Source of the DNA: Dasypus novemcinctus
Lineage: Eukaryota > Chordata > Mammalia > Cingulata > Dasypodidae
Reading direction: 5' to 3'
Length of the DNA: 64,000 nucleotides
Assembly (NCBI RefSeq): GCF_030445035.2
Contig: NC_080702.1
Span: 26,547,652 to 26,611,651 of the forward strand
Each line of letters starts with the position of its first letter. Positions within the stretch are counted from its first letter, which is position 1. Shown one piece after another: positions 40,440 through 51,105 of this stretch. Position numbers and translations under genes: made by a program. Under the pieces are notes generated by a model. It was not told where the DNA came from, ran no database searches, and saw only the letters and a list, made by a program, of their open reading frames with translations.

Positions 40440-40930
40440 TCCTGTTGTTTGGTTCTTTAATTGCACACAAGGAACAACGTTGGGTGCCCAGCCCTGGCCC
40501 TCGACAACCCGTTTGGCTAAGCTGGTCATGGCATCCCTAGACGGGTGGCTTGGTGGAGTCCGTGAAGGACCTTCCACTGTCCAGCACCTGGCAGGTAGAC
40601 TTGAATTTCCTTAACAAGTCACCCAGTAGCTTCCAGGGTGAACCCCAGGCCAGCTGCTTTCATTTTCCTACCCTGGGTAGAACTGGAGCCTTAGGCAGGG
40701 GGCCAGGATCTGGGACAAGGGCTAAGAGAGAGACGGGGGTTTGCGCTGCAGCTTTAGCTGCTGCATCGGCTCGGGCTTTCCCCCTGGCTATAGCAGTGTC
40801 TGTTTTCTGGTGCGCCGGGCAATGCATCACCGCCGTATCTCAGGGCGACAGAACAGCCTCCAGTCGGTCCAGGAGATCTTGCCCGTGCTGAATTGGTGAC
40901 CCACTGTCAGTAAGCAAGCCTTGCTCCCAC
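40440..40930 (-). pseudogene. ERV RNase H remnant
   Basis: Minus-strand frames resemble the gammaretroviral RNase H C-terminal part (a HxPxHQK-type motif followed by IARGKARAD), with at least one frame change. Confidence 0.65.
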
Positions 40931-41174
40931 CCCACGGCGGAGGGGGCAGGGAGGACAAGGAAAGCATACCTGGAGTCTGTGTAAAGATTAGCAGCTTTTC
41001 AACTTCGGGTGAGGGCGATCAGCCCTGCCCTCTGGGCTCAGGTCCCAGGGGGAAGAGCTTGTGCTTGTGTGGTTTCGAATTGAGAGACCACTGCACAGCC
41101 TGCCCTTTTGATTCCTTCTTTAGTAAACTTGTTTCCCTCTGTGAACTACTCAAAGCCTGGGTTTGCTAGAGGCT

Positions 41175-41647
41175 TGTAGAAATTTGATATTGTTTATGAA
41201 TTCCAAAAATAGATACTGAGCCATGTTCCTAAACTGGTCTGTCTGAAGTATCACTCTTAACTTGGTTAAATATTGGTTAAGGCTTTGAGTGGGCCTACGC
41301 CCATAGGATGTTGCATCTCCGCCCCCTTAGTGGTCACAGAGAAACCAAACCGCAGAGAAGGAAGTTGGGAGTTTTGAGCTGGAGCCTGGGAAGTAAGCAC
41401 ACAGAGGAGCAGAGCAGCTGAGCCCGGAGAGAAACAAGCCCCAGCAAGAGAGGAACCCTGGAAGCCTGAACCCTGGCAGACGTCGGCAGCCGTCTTGCTC
41501 CAACACGTGGAAATAGACTTCGGGGAGGGAAGTAACTTATGCTTTATGGCCTGGTATCTGTAAGCTCCTACCCCAACTAAATGCCCTTTATAAAAACCAA
41601 CCGATTTCTGGTATTTTGCATCAGCACCCCTCTGGCTGACTGATACA
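41175..41647 (+). mobile_element. Solo LTR, TGT...ACA, with perfect 5-base target duplication
   Basis: Starts tgtagaaatttgatattg, ends gactgataca. aggct lies at 41170-41174 and again at 41648-41652. Inserted in the ERV pol region in the opposite orientation. Confidence 0.9.
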
Positions 41648-41652
41648 AGGCT

Positions 41653-42300
41653 CATCTTTTAAACGTGGCTTGCTTGAGTAGTTTTGGTTAAGAGTCTCAA
41701 GGCAGGAGTGGAGAAGGGGCCCCTGGGATCTGACCTTGACCCCTCTGCCCATAGCAGGGTGGCTGGGTTGAGGGTCTGATACACCCTTCGCTGCACCTCG
41801 GGGGTCTCTAGTGATTGAGCCTGGTGATCAATTAGCCGGCCACCTGTAAGCCTTGGTGGCCCTGACCTCCAGCTCGTTTTCCCCTGTGTGGGGTGCAGAC
41901 TGGGAGAGGCTGCCCCCCATGTTACCTGGGTGGCTTGCTCGATTAAAAGGGCTGTCGCCCCCGCAGCTCTCAGGCAAGGCGGCGGTTCCCTGCGCTCTTA
42001 GCCAGGAGTTTAGGGACAGAAGCTACTGGTGGAGAACTCTCACCCCGTTTCTGGACCCACATTCCTACGGCCCTTCCTCTTGGTTCCAGAAAGAAAGGCT
42101 TGTTGAGGTTGGGAATTCCTGCGGCTGGAGGGCTGAGGCCTGTTTTAAGAAATGGAAGGTTCCGGCCCGTTCTAAGGGACGGTCGTTGGCCCCGCAGCGG
42201 CGCTGCACAGCCGCCGGGCTATTTCACCAAGCCTGGGTACCCACGGTCTACGGCGACCGCGCAGCCTGCGGAAAGCGCGCCGCTGTGTCGTCGTTTGTGG
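41653..42300 (-). pseudogene. ERV RT connection-domain remnant
   Basis: Minus strand near 41740-41830 reads a DHQAQ...LNPATLL-type string typical of the gammaretroviral connection domain. The rest is degraded. Confidence 0.6.
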
Positions 42301-42489
42301 CTGGGAAAGGCCAGGTGATGGCGTAGCAGGCTAGTAAGACGGGGGATCGATAGACGGAGCTGGAACCTGGCAGAGGGGCCACGGGGACATCGGTAGCCCC
42401 CAAGAGGGCTGCGGGAGGACCCCCAGCCCCAGGATTCTGCCACCCAGAACAAAGACTTCTGGAAGCAAGGAAAAGCCCCGGGTGTTCCC

Positions 42490-42925
42490 TAGGGACTTTA
42501 TCATTGGGTCCTCGCTAAGGGATTGATGGGTGGAGTGACCAATCAAAACAGCCAACCGCTGGAGCCCCTCCCCTGCCATTAGCTAAGGCGTGGGATAATT
42601 GACAGTTTAAAAGCAGGCACAGGACTGAGCGTGCTCCCGCCCTGCTCTCTCGCCTCTGGATCCGTCCCTGCCCTCTGGGTGCTGCTCTCGCCATTTTTCC
42701 TCTGCCACGTGGCCACGCAAGTAAACCTGGGCATTTATAACCTATCATGGGGAATTGTAGTCTGTAAAGTAGCCCTCTTTATCCCTTTTCACTCCCTTCC
42801 TCTCTACCTGGGACCCCTGCTCTGTTCTTTTTTCTCCCATTTCTCTTCCCTCCCTGCCTGAATAAATTACCGGCCAGCATGCTCTTGCAATTCATTTCTG
42901 CAGCACAGCCAAGAACCTAGATAGA
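42490..42925 (+). repeat. LTR inserted in ERV pol, opposite orientation
   Basis: Has gaccaatcaaaac (CCAAT) at about 42539, a TATA-like tttaaaagcag at about 42607 and AATAAA at 42861, then agccaagaacctagat, resembling the U5 of the ERV LTRs but on the other strand. RT remnants lie on both sides. Boundaries are not certain. Confidence 0.55.
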
Positions 42926-42929
42926 ATCC

Positions 42930-43260
42930 GGTAAGAATGGTTTGAACTTTTTCTGGGGAGAGAGACCTTTTCCCAGGGGTGAGAAGAAACCCCAAGTAGG
43001 AGACTTTGGCCAAGAGGTTTGTACCTTGTCTGCCGACACTCTGTAGCCCCTCTCGGCTAGGCAACTAAGGACTGAACTGGAGCTGGCATGGGAAATGTTG
43101 TGTGCTGGGCTACAAACCCACCGGTCATCCACGCGTCGCGAAAGGGGAGCTCTGAGGCAAGTGGGGAGCAGCTAGGTCCTGAGCCGAGACGTTCCCCAAA
43201 ACTGGGGGCTGCCTCGGGACCCCTGCAGCAATGCAGTCCACGTAAGCTGGACTGGAGGTT
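42930..43260 (-). pseudogene. ERV reverse transcriptase remnant, palm and thumb side
   Basis: Minus strand reads VDD followed by a degraded stretch, then LAERGYRVSADKVQ, the RT region after the YxDD active site; the tyrosine before VDD is replaced. Frame breaks are present. Confidence 0.75.
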
Positions 43261-43276
43261 TAAAGTTGGACTCCTG

Positions 43277-43687
43277 GGAAGCGGATGTGGCTCAACGGAT
43301 AGAGCACCTGCCTACCACATGGGAGATCCAGGGTTCAAACCCAGGGCCTCCTGACCCATGTGGAGCTGGCCCACGTGCAGTGCTGATGCGCACAAGGAGT
43401 GCCGTGCCATGCATGGGTGTCCCCTGCATAGGGGAGCCCCATGCACAAGGAGCGCACCCCGCAAGGAGAGCTGCCCCGCACGAAAAAGCACAGCCTGCCC
43501 AGGAGTGGGGCTGCACACACGGAGAGCTGACACAGCAAGATGACGCAACCAAAAGAGACACGGATTCCCAGTGCCGCCTGATGAGAATACAACCGGACAC
43601 AGAAGTACACACAGCGAATGGACACAGAGAGCAGACAATGGGGGGGAAGGGAAGGGGAGAGAAATAAATCTTTAAAAAATAAATAAA
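43277..43687 (+). repeat. tRNA-derived SINE (type A)
   Basis: Full copy inserted in ERV RT. aaagttggactcctg before and aaagttgaactcctg after it form the target duplication, with one difference. Confidence 0.93.
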
Positions 43688-43695
43688 GTTGAACT

Positions 43696-43900
43696 CCTGC
43701 CATTCGAAGGCAGAAAGGGCTTGGGAGTCGCGGTGGAGAGGAATGCAGGAAAAGGCATCCTGTAAGTCTAGACCAGGGAGCCACGCTGCCGTCTCTGGGA
43801 CCTGGTTAGGGACAAGCCGGTGAGCGGGTGTGACAAAGCCATTGACTGCTCTTAAGTCTTGGCCCAGCCTGTCAGTGCCCCTGGGTTTTTTCACGGGAAG
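43696..43900 (-). pseudogene. ERV reverse transcriptase remnant, fingers side
   Basis: Minus strand reads QDLRAVN then VPN and LDLQDAFSCIPLH, the RT segment with the first catalytic aspartate. A SINE (43277-43687) separates it from the next RT piece. Confidence 0.8.
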
Positions 43901-44054
43901 ACCGGGTGTGTTGCACGTCGTGGGTGGGAGGCTTCTAATGGCTTCCTCCGTAAGGGGGTACAGCTTCCTGGGAGGGCCGAGCTAATAGGGAGTCCAAGCA
44001 ATGGAAACTGGGGGGGAGCCCAGACGGGCCTGCCCGGAACCCACCATCCCAGAC

Positions 44055-44550
44055 TGTGTTAGCCAGCCAAAGGCATGCTGATGCAAAATACCAGAAATGG
44101 GTGGGTTTTTATAAAGGGTGTTTATTTGGGGTAGGAGCTTACAGATCCCAGGCCGTAAAGCATAAGCTACTTCCCTCATCAAAGTCTATTTCCACGTGTT
44201 GGAGCAAGACAGCTGCTGACGTCTGCGAGGGTTCAGGCTTCCTGGGTTCCTACGTTCCAGGGTCTTGCTTCTTCCTGGGCTCAGGGTTCCTCTCTTCCTT
44301 CCTCTGTGAGCTGACTTCCCAAGGTTCCAGCTTAAGGCTTCAGCATCAAACTCCAACATCAAAAACCCTCCACTCTGTCCTTTGCTTTTTATCTGTGAGT
44401 CTCCACCCACTAAGAGGCAGGGACTCAACGCCCTAATGACGTGGCCCAATCAAAGCCCTCATCATAACTCAATCACGCCCAGGTACAGACCACATTACCA
44501 ACACAATCCAATATCTATTTTTGGAATCCATAACCACATCAAGCACTACA
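44055..44550 (-). mobile_element. Solo LTR of the TGT...ACA family
   Basis: Minus strand starts tgtagtgcttgatgtgg and ends ggctaacaca; middle matches 41175 and 16510 in reverse. Within the ERV interval. Confidence 0.85.
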
Positions 44551-45125
44551 GTTGCATATTCACTTCAATCATTATTTGTTTTTAGAATCTATCATTGATT
44601 TTTTTGTGTTAAATTTTTTTTTTTAAAGAAAAACAACCTGACCGTCCTTTAACTCGTACTGCGGCCCCGTGGTGTTGCAGAGAGTAGCCTCTTCGGTTTT
44701 CGGCCGTCGGTAGGCAGGTTGCCCCAGTTTCTGAGTAGACACCCCAATGGGGAAGACACCTCAATGCTGGACTGCTGGAGGAGCCGCCCGTTATCCTAGG
44801 GGAGGCTGGAGAATGTTGGGCAGCCTGGGGGCGTCACACCACTAGTTCTCTCTGAACGGATTGCTCTCCAAGCCTGCGTCCTGGAATCTGGGGCCTTGCT
44901 CGCCGGCCCAGGTCCTGGGGGTCGGGAGCCTTAGGTCTCTGGGTGTCCGCAGAGCTTTAGAGATTTTGGGGGTGTCTGGGTCCAGCTCAGACCAAACACC
45001 CAAGCCAGGCTGACCCGAGGAAAGGGGGCCTTTCTTTTACCTACTTTGCAGATGGCTTCGAGAGAGCAAGCCCCATAGCTGCTCCCAGGGCTGAGTTCCG
45101 CAGTTAAACCCGACATTTAAAGCCC
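44551..45125. other. Possible ERV internal sequence, not identified
   Basis: Lies between RT remnants and SINEs inside the ERV interval, where gag or protease would be expected. I could not match it to either. Confidence 0.35.
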
Positions 45126-45131
45126 ATTAAA

Positions 45132-45548
45132 GGGAAGCGGACTTGGCCCAGTGGTTAGGGCGTCCGTCTACCACATGGGAGGTCCAGGGTTCAAACCCCG
45201 GGCCTCCTGACCCGTGTGGAGCTGGCCCAAGTGCAGTGCTGATGCGCGCAAGGAGTGCCCTGCCACGCAGGGGTGTCCCCCGCGTAGGGGAGCCCCACGC
45301 GCAAGGAGTGCGCCCCGTAAGGAGAGCCGCCCAGCGCAAAAGAAAGTGCAGCCCGCCCAGGAATGGCGCCGCACACACGGAGAGCTGACGCAACAAAAAG
45401 AGACACAGATTCCCATGCTGCTGACAACAATAGAAGCGGACAGAGAAGTAGATGCAGCAAATAGACACAGAGAACAGACAACCTGGCCTGGTGGGGGGTG
45501 GGGGGGGAGGGAGAGAAATAAATAAATAAATCTTTAAAAAATAAAATA
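45132..45548 (+). repeat. tRNA-derived SINE (type A)
   Basis: Full copy. aaagcccatta flanks it on both sides (45120-45130 and about 45548-45558), a target duplication. Confidence 0.93.
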
Positions 45549-45571
45549 AAGCCCATTATTAAAACTAGAGG

Positions 45572-45972
45572 GAAGGAGATGTGGCTCAAGCAGTTGGGCT
45601 CCCATCTGTCATAGAGGAAGTCCAGGGTTCGATGCCCTGGGCCTCCTGGTGAGGGCGAGCCGGCCCACACGGGAATGCTGCCCCGCACAGGAGTGCCACC
45701 CCGTGCAGGAGTGCCAGCCGACACGGAGAGTTGGCACAGCAAGATGATGCAACGAGAGCACAGAGGAGAGACAACAAGAAGACGCAGCAGAAGAGGGAGC
45801 TGAGGTGGCGCAAGAGAGCGATCGCCTCTCTCCCACTCCGGAAGGTCCCAGGATCGGTTCCTGGAGCCGCCTAACGAGAAGACAAGCAGACACAGAAGAA
45901 CAGAGCGATTGGACACAGAGAGCAGACAATGGGGGGCGTAATGGGGAAATCAATCAATCAATCTTTTTTAAA
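45572..45972 (+). repeat. Two-module tRNA-derived SINE (type B)
   Basis: Head at 45572 (ggttcgatgccc), second module near 45850 (gatcggttcc), tail with caatcaatcaatc. Confidence 0.88.
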
Positions 45973-46465
45973 AACCCCCAAAATGAGAGACTAATTGTCC
46001 TGTGACTTGCTGGCAAACAGCCTCAGGGACCTCTCCCCCTGACAACCTCTGCCCCTCCCCAGGGTGGAGAAGGCTCATGCCTTGCTAACAAATGCATTTT
46101 CAGTTTCTAGGGCATTCTAAAGCGTCTCGCAGACCCAAAATGAGGGCAGCCGTAGTTGGAATTAATTAAAAGACGTTACCTGGGGGTCTAAAGAAACCAC
46201 ACGAGGGGTGGTAGCCATTCTCCACTCAGAGAGGGTCTGGCAACTCCTGGTGGACTGCTCGGCTCAGCCCACGTGCCCAGTCAGGTCTCAAGGGCAGCGT
46301 CACCCGCCATCCAGAACTTCCTTGGATCTACACGGCGTGGGGATTCGGCCCGACCCCCTCCGGAGAGGGAGCCGGAAGTTCAGGCAGACTGAGTTGATGT
46401 CCCATGGGAGCTTATCCAGGAATCCCCTAGCCATTAACACCCATTAAATTGCACAACAGAAAGAG
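45973..46465. other. Unassigned sequence in the ERV interval
   Basis: No repeat or gene recognised; it may be ERV leader or gag-region DNA. Confidence 0.35.
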
Positions 46466-47268
46466 GGCATGGGGACGCAGGTGTGGCTCAAGGGATTGCG
46501 CTCCTGCCTACCACACGGGAGGTCCCAGGTTCGGTTCCTGACGCCTTCTAAAGAAGACGAGCAAGACAGTGGGCTGATGCAATGGACTGGTGCAGTGAGC
46601 TGACGCAACAAGAGGATACAACAAGAGACACAAGGAGGGAAGTGGGCTTGGCCCAGTGGATAGGGTGTCCGTCTGCCACATGGGAGGTCCGCGGTTCCAA
46701 CCCCGGGCCTCCTCGACCCGTGTGCAGCTGGCCCACGTACAGTGCTGACGCACTCAGGAAGTGCTGTGCCGCGCCAGGGAGCCCCACGCGCTGGGGGTGT
46801 GCCCCGTGGGGGTGGCTGCCCAGCACGAGAGAGAGTGCCACCTGCCCAGGGCTGGTGCCACACACGTGGAGAGCTGACGCAACAAGATGTCACAACAACA
46901 ACAAAAAGGAGACATAGATTCCTGAGCTGCTGATGACAACAGAAGTGGACAAAAAGAAGAACACACAGTGAGTGGACACAGAGAGCAGACAACTGTGGTG
47001 GGGCTGGGGGAGGGGAGAGAAAGAAATAATAAATCTTTAAAAATAAAATAAAATAAAAAGACATTTTTAAAAGAGACACAAGGAGGTAAACATAATGAGA
47101 GACACAGCAAGGAGCAGAGGTGGCTCAAGTGATTAGGTTCCTCCCTCCCACATAGGAGGTCCCAGGATCAGTTCCTGGTGCTTCCTGAAGGGAAGACAAA
47201 AAGACAGTGAACACAAACAATGAGGGTGTGGGGAGAAATAAATTAAAAAAATAAATCTTTTTTGAAAA
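46466..47268 (+). repeat. Two-module tRNA-like SINE split by a type A SINE
   Basis: First module 46466-46636 (ggttcggttcct), then a type A copy, then the second module from 47063 (gatcagttcctgg) and tail. agagacacaagga occurs at both edges of the inserted copy, so the type A insertion is the younger. Confidence 0.87.
46637..47062 (+). repeat. tRNA-derived SINE (type A), nested
   Basis: Full copy, more divergent than most (body reads agccccacgcgctggggg). Inserted in a type B element. Confidence 0.9.
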
Positions 47269-47348
47269 AGAGGGCACAGACAGGGTGTGAGGAGTTTTAG
47301 ACTTACAAATCCTTGCCGGGTGTCAGGGAGGGTTACCCGCCTTTAGGC

Positions 47349-47366
47349 CTCCTGGCTGACTCGCCA
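47349..47366 (-). promoter_or_regulatory. ERV primer-binding site, tRNA-Arg type
   Basis: Eighteen bases directly after the LTR end (two-base spacer) match the complement of the 3' end of a vertebrate tRNA-Arg, with one mismatch, starting TGG as primer-binding sites do. This primer use is known for the ERV3/HERV-R group. Confidence 0.75.
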
Positions 47367-47368
47367 CA

Positions 47369-47860
47369 TGAAGACAGGGAAGTGTTGGATTTCTCTAGGT
47401 TCTTGGCTATGTTGCAGGAAAGAATTTAAGAGGACGCCAGTTTAGTTGGGCCAGTAGAAAAGAATTTATTGGGCAATGGGAGAAGAGAACAGAGCTCGGG
47501 AGAGAAAGATGGAAATGCACACCGAGAGCTGGTGCGTGCAATTCCAGGCTTGCGCAGTCACCTTTATGAAAATCTTCGATTACCCCTCCCCTTGCTAATG
47601 CTAAGGGGAGGGGTCTCAGTTATTACTGGCTACCCCACCAAAGGCGGTCCCGGAAAGAGAAACTGGGATGTCAAGTTTATGCTCAAGGTCCCAGCAAGGG
47701 CTGGCAGCCACGTTGCCTGTGGGGCCGTGCTGTCTCGTCTCCACATTTCCTTGGCTAACCTGCTTTAGCTGCTTCACTAAATAGGAGAAAAGACAGACCT
47801 CCCCTGGCTGGGCAGCTGTGGAAATTCAGTGTGAACCTGCAACTAGAGACCTAGCCCGGT
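47369..47860 (-). repeat. ERV 5' LTR
   Basis: On the minus strand it ends ...cttca at 47369, two bases before the primer-binding site. It has an AATAAA at about 47466, a U5 with agccaagaacctagag, and a TATA-like cataaagg near 47560. The U3 start is not resolved. Confidence 0.72.
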
Positions 47861-48640
47861 GTGGGAAAGGGTCACATTTAATTTTAAAAAATTTTTTTAA
47901 ATTTATGTCCCCCCTCTTGCAGCTTGCTTGCTGTCTGCTCTCTGTGTCCGTACACTGCGCGTTCCTCTGCATTTTTGCTTGTCTCCCTTTTTCTTGTTGC
48001 ATCCCTTTGCTGAGTTGTCGCTCCATGGCGACACTCTGTGGTGCCCGGGCGGGCGGCTCTCTGCAGCCCGCGGGCGATCCTACCTTCACCAGGAGGCCCT
48101 GGGACTCGAACCCAGGGCCTCCCGTATGGTAGGTGGGAGCCCAACCGATTGAGCCACAGCCGCTTCCCACATTTAATTTTCACAAAGTGGTAGCCGGAGC
48201 CGGCTCTGCCGTTGGAAGAGGGTGTGCAAGGGGTTTGGCTCACCAGGAATTTGAAAAGGGGCGCCAAAACGAGGGGAGCCAACGGTGAGAAGCGGGGACG
48301 GGGCCGATAGTGAAAACGGCGCCAAACTGGAAAAGCGCGCCAGGAGTGAAAGCGGCGCCGAGCCCGCCCAGCCCGCCAGAGTGTAGAGAGCGAGGGAGCG
48401 GCGATTGAGAGCAGAACGGGGAACTTGTTAGACGCCTCGGATAGGCTGTAACCCCTGAAGTACCCAATCAGTGGGGAGCAGGGGAGGGACCGCGTGTTAG
48501 GGTTAGGGTATAAATGGCAGCATTTCTCGCTGTTTGGGGCGCCGCCCATTTTGCCCAGGTCAAGCGCCCGTTCTTGCAAGATCGTTAATAAAATTCGTTT
48601 CTAATCCACAATCGGATGAGCTTTTGTTTGGTTACAGGTG
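47861..48640 (+). repeat. LTR-like sequence, split by a reverse SINE
   Basis: 48464 CCAAT, 48509 TATAAAT and 48586 AATAAA occur at spacings expected of an LTR promoter and polyadenylation signal on the plus strand. The left part may include the end of the ERV 5' LTR. Family not identified. Confidence 0.5.
47886..48167 (-). repeat. tRNA-derived SINE, reverse, with 13-base target duplication
   Basis: Reverse copy with head at the right (gactcgaacccaggg). cacatttaatttt occurs at 47873-47885 and 48168-48180. Confidence 0.92.
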
Positions 48641-48851
48641 CAGCTTGAGTTTGGGTGCTGGGAAATGAACAATGAGCCCATCCAGCCCCACAAGCGAATA
48701 AATGGTAGCAGGAAAAAATTTGTGCTAAGGGAGACGTGTCCAGAGCATCGATATGTTGAAAATAAAAGAGAGGAACAAAAAGATGGTATGGATTTGTATT
48801 TCCTTGTACCTGTTTAGCCCACCTCTAGAAGACATCAAGAAAAATAGGGAA
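48641..48851. other. No gene or repeat seen
   Basis: Short unassigned intergenic stretch. Confidence 0.5.
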
Positions 48852-49275
48852 GGGAAGCAGACTTGGCCCAGTGGTTAGGGCGTCCACCCACCACATGGGA
48901 GGTCCAGGGTTCAAACCCCGGGCCTCCTTGACCCGTGTGGAGCTGGCCCATGCGCAGTGCTGATGCGCGCAAGGAGTGCCCTGCCACGCAGGGGTGTCCC
49001 CTGCGTAGGGGAGCCCCACGTGCAAGGAGTGCACCCCATAAGGAGAACCACCCACGTGAAAAAAAATCACAGCCTGCCCAGGAATGGCGCCGCACACATG
49101 GAGAGTGGACACAGCAAGATGACGCAACAAAGAGAAACAGATTTTCAGTACCGCTGACAAGAATGCAAGTGGACACAGAAGAACACAGAGCGCAAATGGA
49201 CACAGAGAGCAGACAATGGGGGGGAGGGAAGGGAGAGAAATAAAAAATAAAATTTAAAAATCTTAAAAAAATATA
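48852..49275 (+). repeat. tRNA-derived SINE (type A)
   Basis: Full copy with gaaaaatagg before and aaaaatatagg after the element. Confidence 0.93.
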
Positions 49276-49639
49276 GGAATATTGGCCATGTCAGGGAGGA
49301 AAATCTTAGGGTCCCCCTTGGGCGCCCCTTTTCTCTCACACCCACCTCTGGTTCATCAGCACATTGGGGGGTGGGCTTCGAAATCTGCCTTCTGGGCCAG
49401 CCCCTGTGTTCCCCTGCCTGCGTCACTGCCCTGCTCCCCAGCTCCTGCCCTTGCCCTCCCCATCTGTCCCCCGGCACGGACCAGAGGGAGCCTGCAGTGA
49501 CAAGGGGCAGGCCGCGTCCCCCCTCTGCCCAGAGTCCCCACGGCTCCTCCTTCCCGAGTCCTCTCCCTGTGGCCCTTAGCTCTGCCCGCCTCCCTGCCCT
49601 CGCCTTCTTCCGTACCCCCTTTTGCTGACCCCCCGACAT
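49276..49639. other. No gene or clear repeat seen
   Basis: GC-rich intergenic sequence, pyrimidine-rich on the plus strand. Confidence 0.5.
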
Positions 49640-49885
49640 GCCAGGCGCTTTCTTGCCTCAGGACCTCTGCGCAGTCTGTCTCCACTGCCAGGGACGGGCT
49701 TCCCCAGATTTTTGTGTGTCTCCTCCCCTCCTTTTCTTTAGCTCTTCAAATCCTAAATTGCCGTTGGGTGTGCTTCTGACTTTATCAAACTGTATTGTGC
49801 TGTATCTGTTTTTCTGCCCCTGGACTCTGTTTACTCAGCGACACATTTTTGGAATTCCCTGGTGTTGACAAGAGTGGCCCAGGAA
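49640..49885 (+). repeat. L2-like fragment
   Basis: gccaggcgctttcttgcc, tctccactgccagggacgg and ctgtttactcagcgaca loosely follow L2 3' text. Confidence 0.45.
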
Positions 49886-49934
49886 TGCTCCTTTTGGGAC
49901 TGTTTCCAAAACTTGTTTCGCATTTCTGTTTTTT

Positions 49935-50482
49935 TAAAATTTTTATTTATTCCCTCCCCTTTCCCCCCATTGCCTGCTCTCTGTGTCCACTCGCTGTGCG
50001 TTCTTTTGTGTCTGCTTGTCGTCTCACCAGGCAGCTCCGGGAACCGATCCTGGGACCTTCTGGGGTAGGAGAGAGGCACTCACTCTTGCACAACGTCATC
50101 TCCCTGTTCTGCTACATCTTCTCATTTTCTCTCCTCTGTGTCTCTTGTTGCATCACCTTCCTGTGCCAGCTCTTAGCGTCGGCTGGCACTCCTGCATGGG
50201 GCCATTTTCCCGCATGGGTCGGCTCTCCACATAGGCCAGCTCTGCGTGTGGGCCAGCTCCACACGGGTCGGGAGGCCCTGGGTTTGAACCCTGGACCTCC
50301 CATGTGGTAGGTGGACGCTCGATCTGTTGAGCCAAGTCTAGTTCTCTCTGTGCCTCTTTTTGTTGCATCATCTTGCTGGGCCAGCTCTCCACGTGGGCCA
50401 GCTTGCCCTCACCAGGGGATCGAACCCAGGACCTCCCATATGGTAGACGGGAGCCCAGTTGCTTGAGCCACATCTGTTTCCC
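49935..50482 (-). repeat. Compound tRNA-derived SINEs, reverse
   Basis: Reverse type B tail and body, then a reverse type A-like head (gtttgaaccctggacc, near 50281), then another reverse head (gatcgaacccaggacc, near 50419). At least two elements or modules are joined. Confidence 0.82.
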
Positions 50483-50484
50483 CG

Positions 50485-50769
50485 TTTTATTTTTTAGATA
50501 CGGTTTTTCTTATTTTTTTAAAAAGATCCATAGATTGCGTAAGTGTTAAAAAATAGAGCAGATTCCCATATGCCCCACTCCCAACCCCGCCCACATTTTC
50601 CCATGTTAACAACATCCTTCATTAGTGTGGTACACATTTTGGAGCCTTGCCATTAAGCGTGGATTAGAGTTTACATTGTAGTTTCCACCTTCTCCTGCAC
50701 AATTTTGTAAGTTCTGACCAGGTCTATAATGGCTTGTATCTGTCATTGTAATGTCATTCAGGACAATTT
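50485..50769 (-). mobile_element. L1 fragment, reverse
   Basis: Contains gattcccatatgccccactc, ttcccatgttaacaacatcc and cattagtgtggtacac, an L1 sequence commonly seen in this orientation. Confidence 0.65.
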
Positions 50770-51105
50770 TTAAAAAGATGTATTTAATTTATTTATTTCT
50801 TCCCCTGCCTTGTTTGCACTAGCTGTGTACTTGTCTTCATCTTTTTTTCTTTTGGGAGGCACTGGGTTCCAGGATCTCCCATGTGGGAGGGGGACACCTA
50901 ATTGCTTGAACCACCTCCGCTCCTGCTTGTTTTGTCTCTCATTGAGCTTCCTCGTTGTTTCTCCTTGTGTCATCTGTCTGCATCGCCAGCCTGTTATGTC
51001 AGCTTGTTGTCTTGTTCTTCTTTAGGAGGCACCGGGAACCGAACCTGGGGCCTCCCACGTGGTAGGCGGACGCCCAACTGCCTGAGCCCCATCCGCCTCC
51101 CCCAT
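50770..51105 (-). repeat. Two-module tRNA-like SINE, reverse
   Basis: Two reverse heads, near 50865 and 51040 (accgggaaccgaacctgggg), joined by the type B body. Confidence 0.85.

Larger units (their letters stand above)
37872..47860 (-). mobile_element. Degenerate class I endogenous retrovirus
   Basis: An old proviral remnant read from high to low coordinates. Parts: 5' LTR (47369-~47860), a primer-binding site fitting tRNA-Arg (47349-47366), reverse transcriptase (43.9-42.93 kb), RT connection (42.3-41.65 kb), RNase H (40.9-40.4 kb), integrase (40.385-40.09 kb) and a related LTR at the 3' side (37872-~38411). The protein remnants are gammaretrovirus-like. Frames are broken by stops, indels and inserted SINEs and LTRs. 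No env remnant was recognised and gag is doubtful. The two LTRs share R-U5 and part of U3 but diverge further upstream, so they may not be the two ends of one insertion. Confidence 0.75.

Noticed and set aside
44931-45116. Retroviral gag matrix in a 61-codon minus frame
   Set aside because: Position would suit gag, but I could not match any gag motif.
37872-47860. A functional retroviral gene
   Set aside because: RT, RNase H and integrase remnants are each short, shifted and split by SINEs and LTRs; no intact frame, no env seen.
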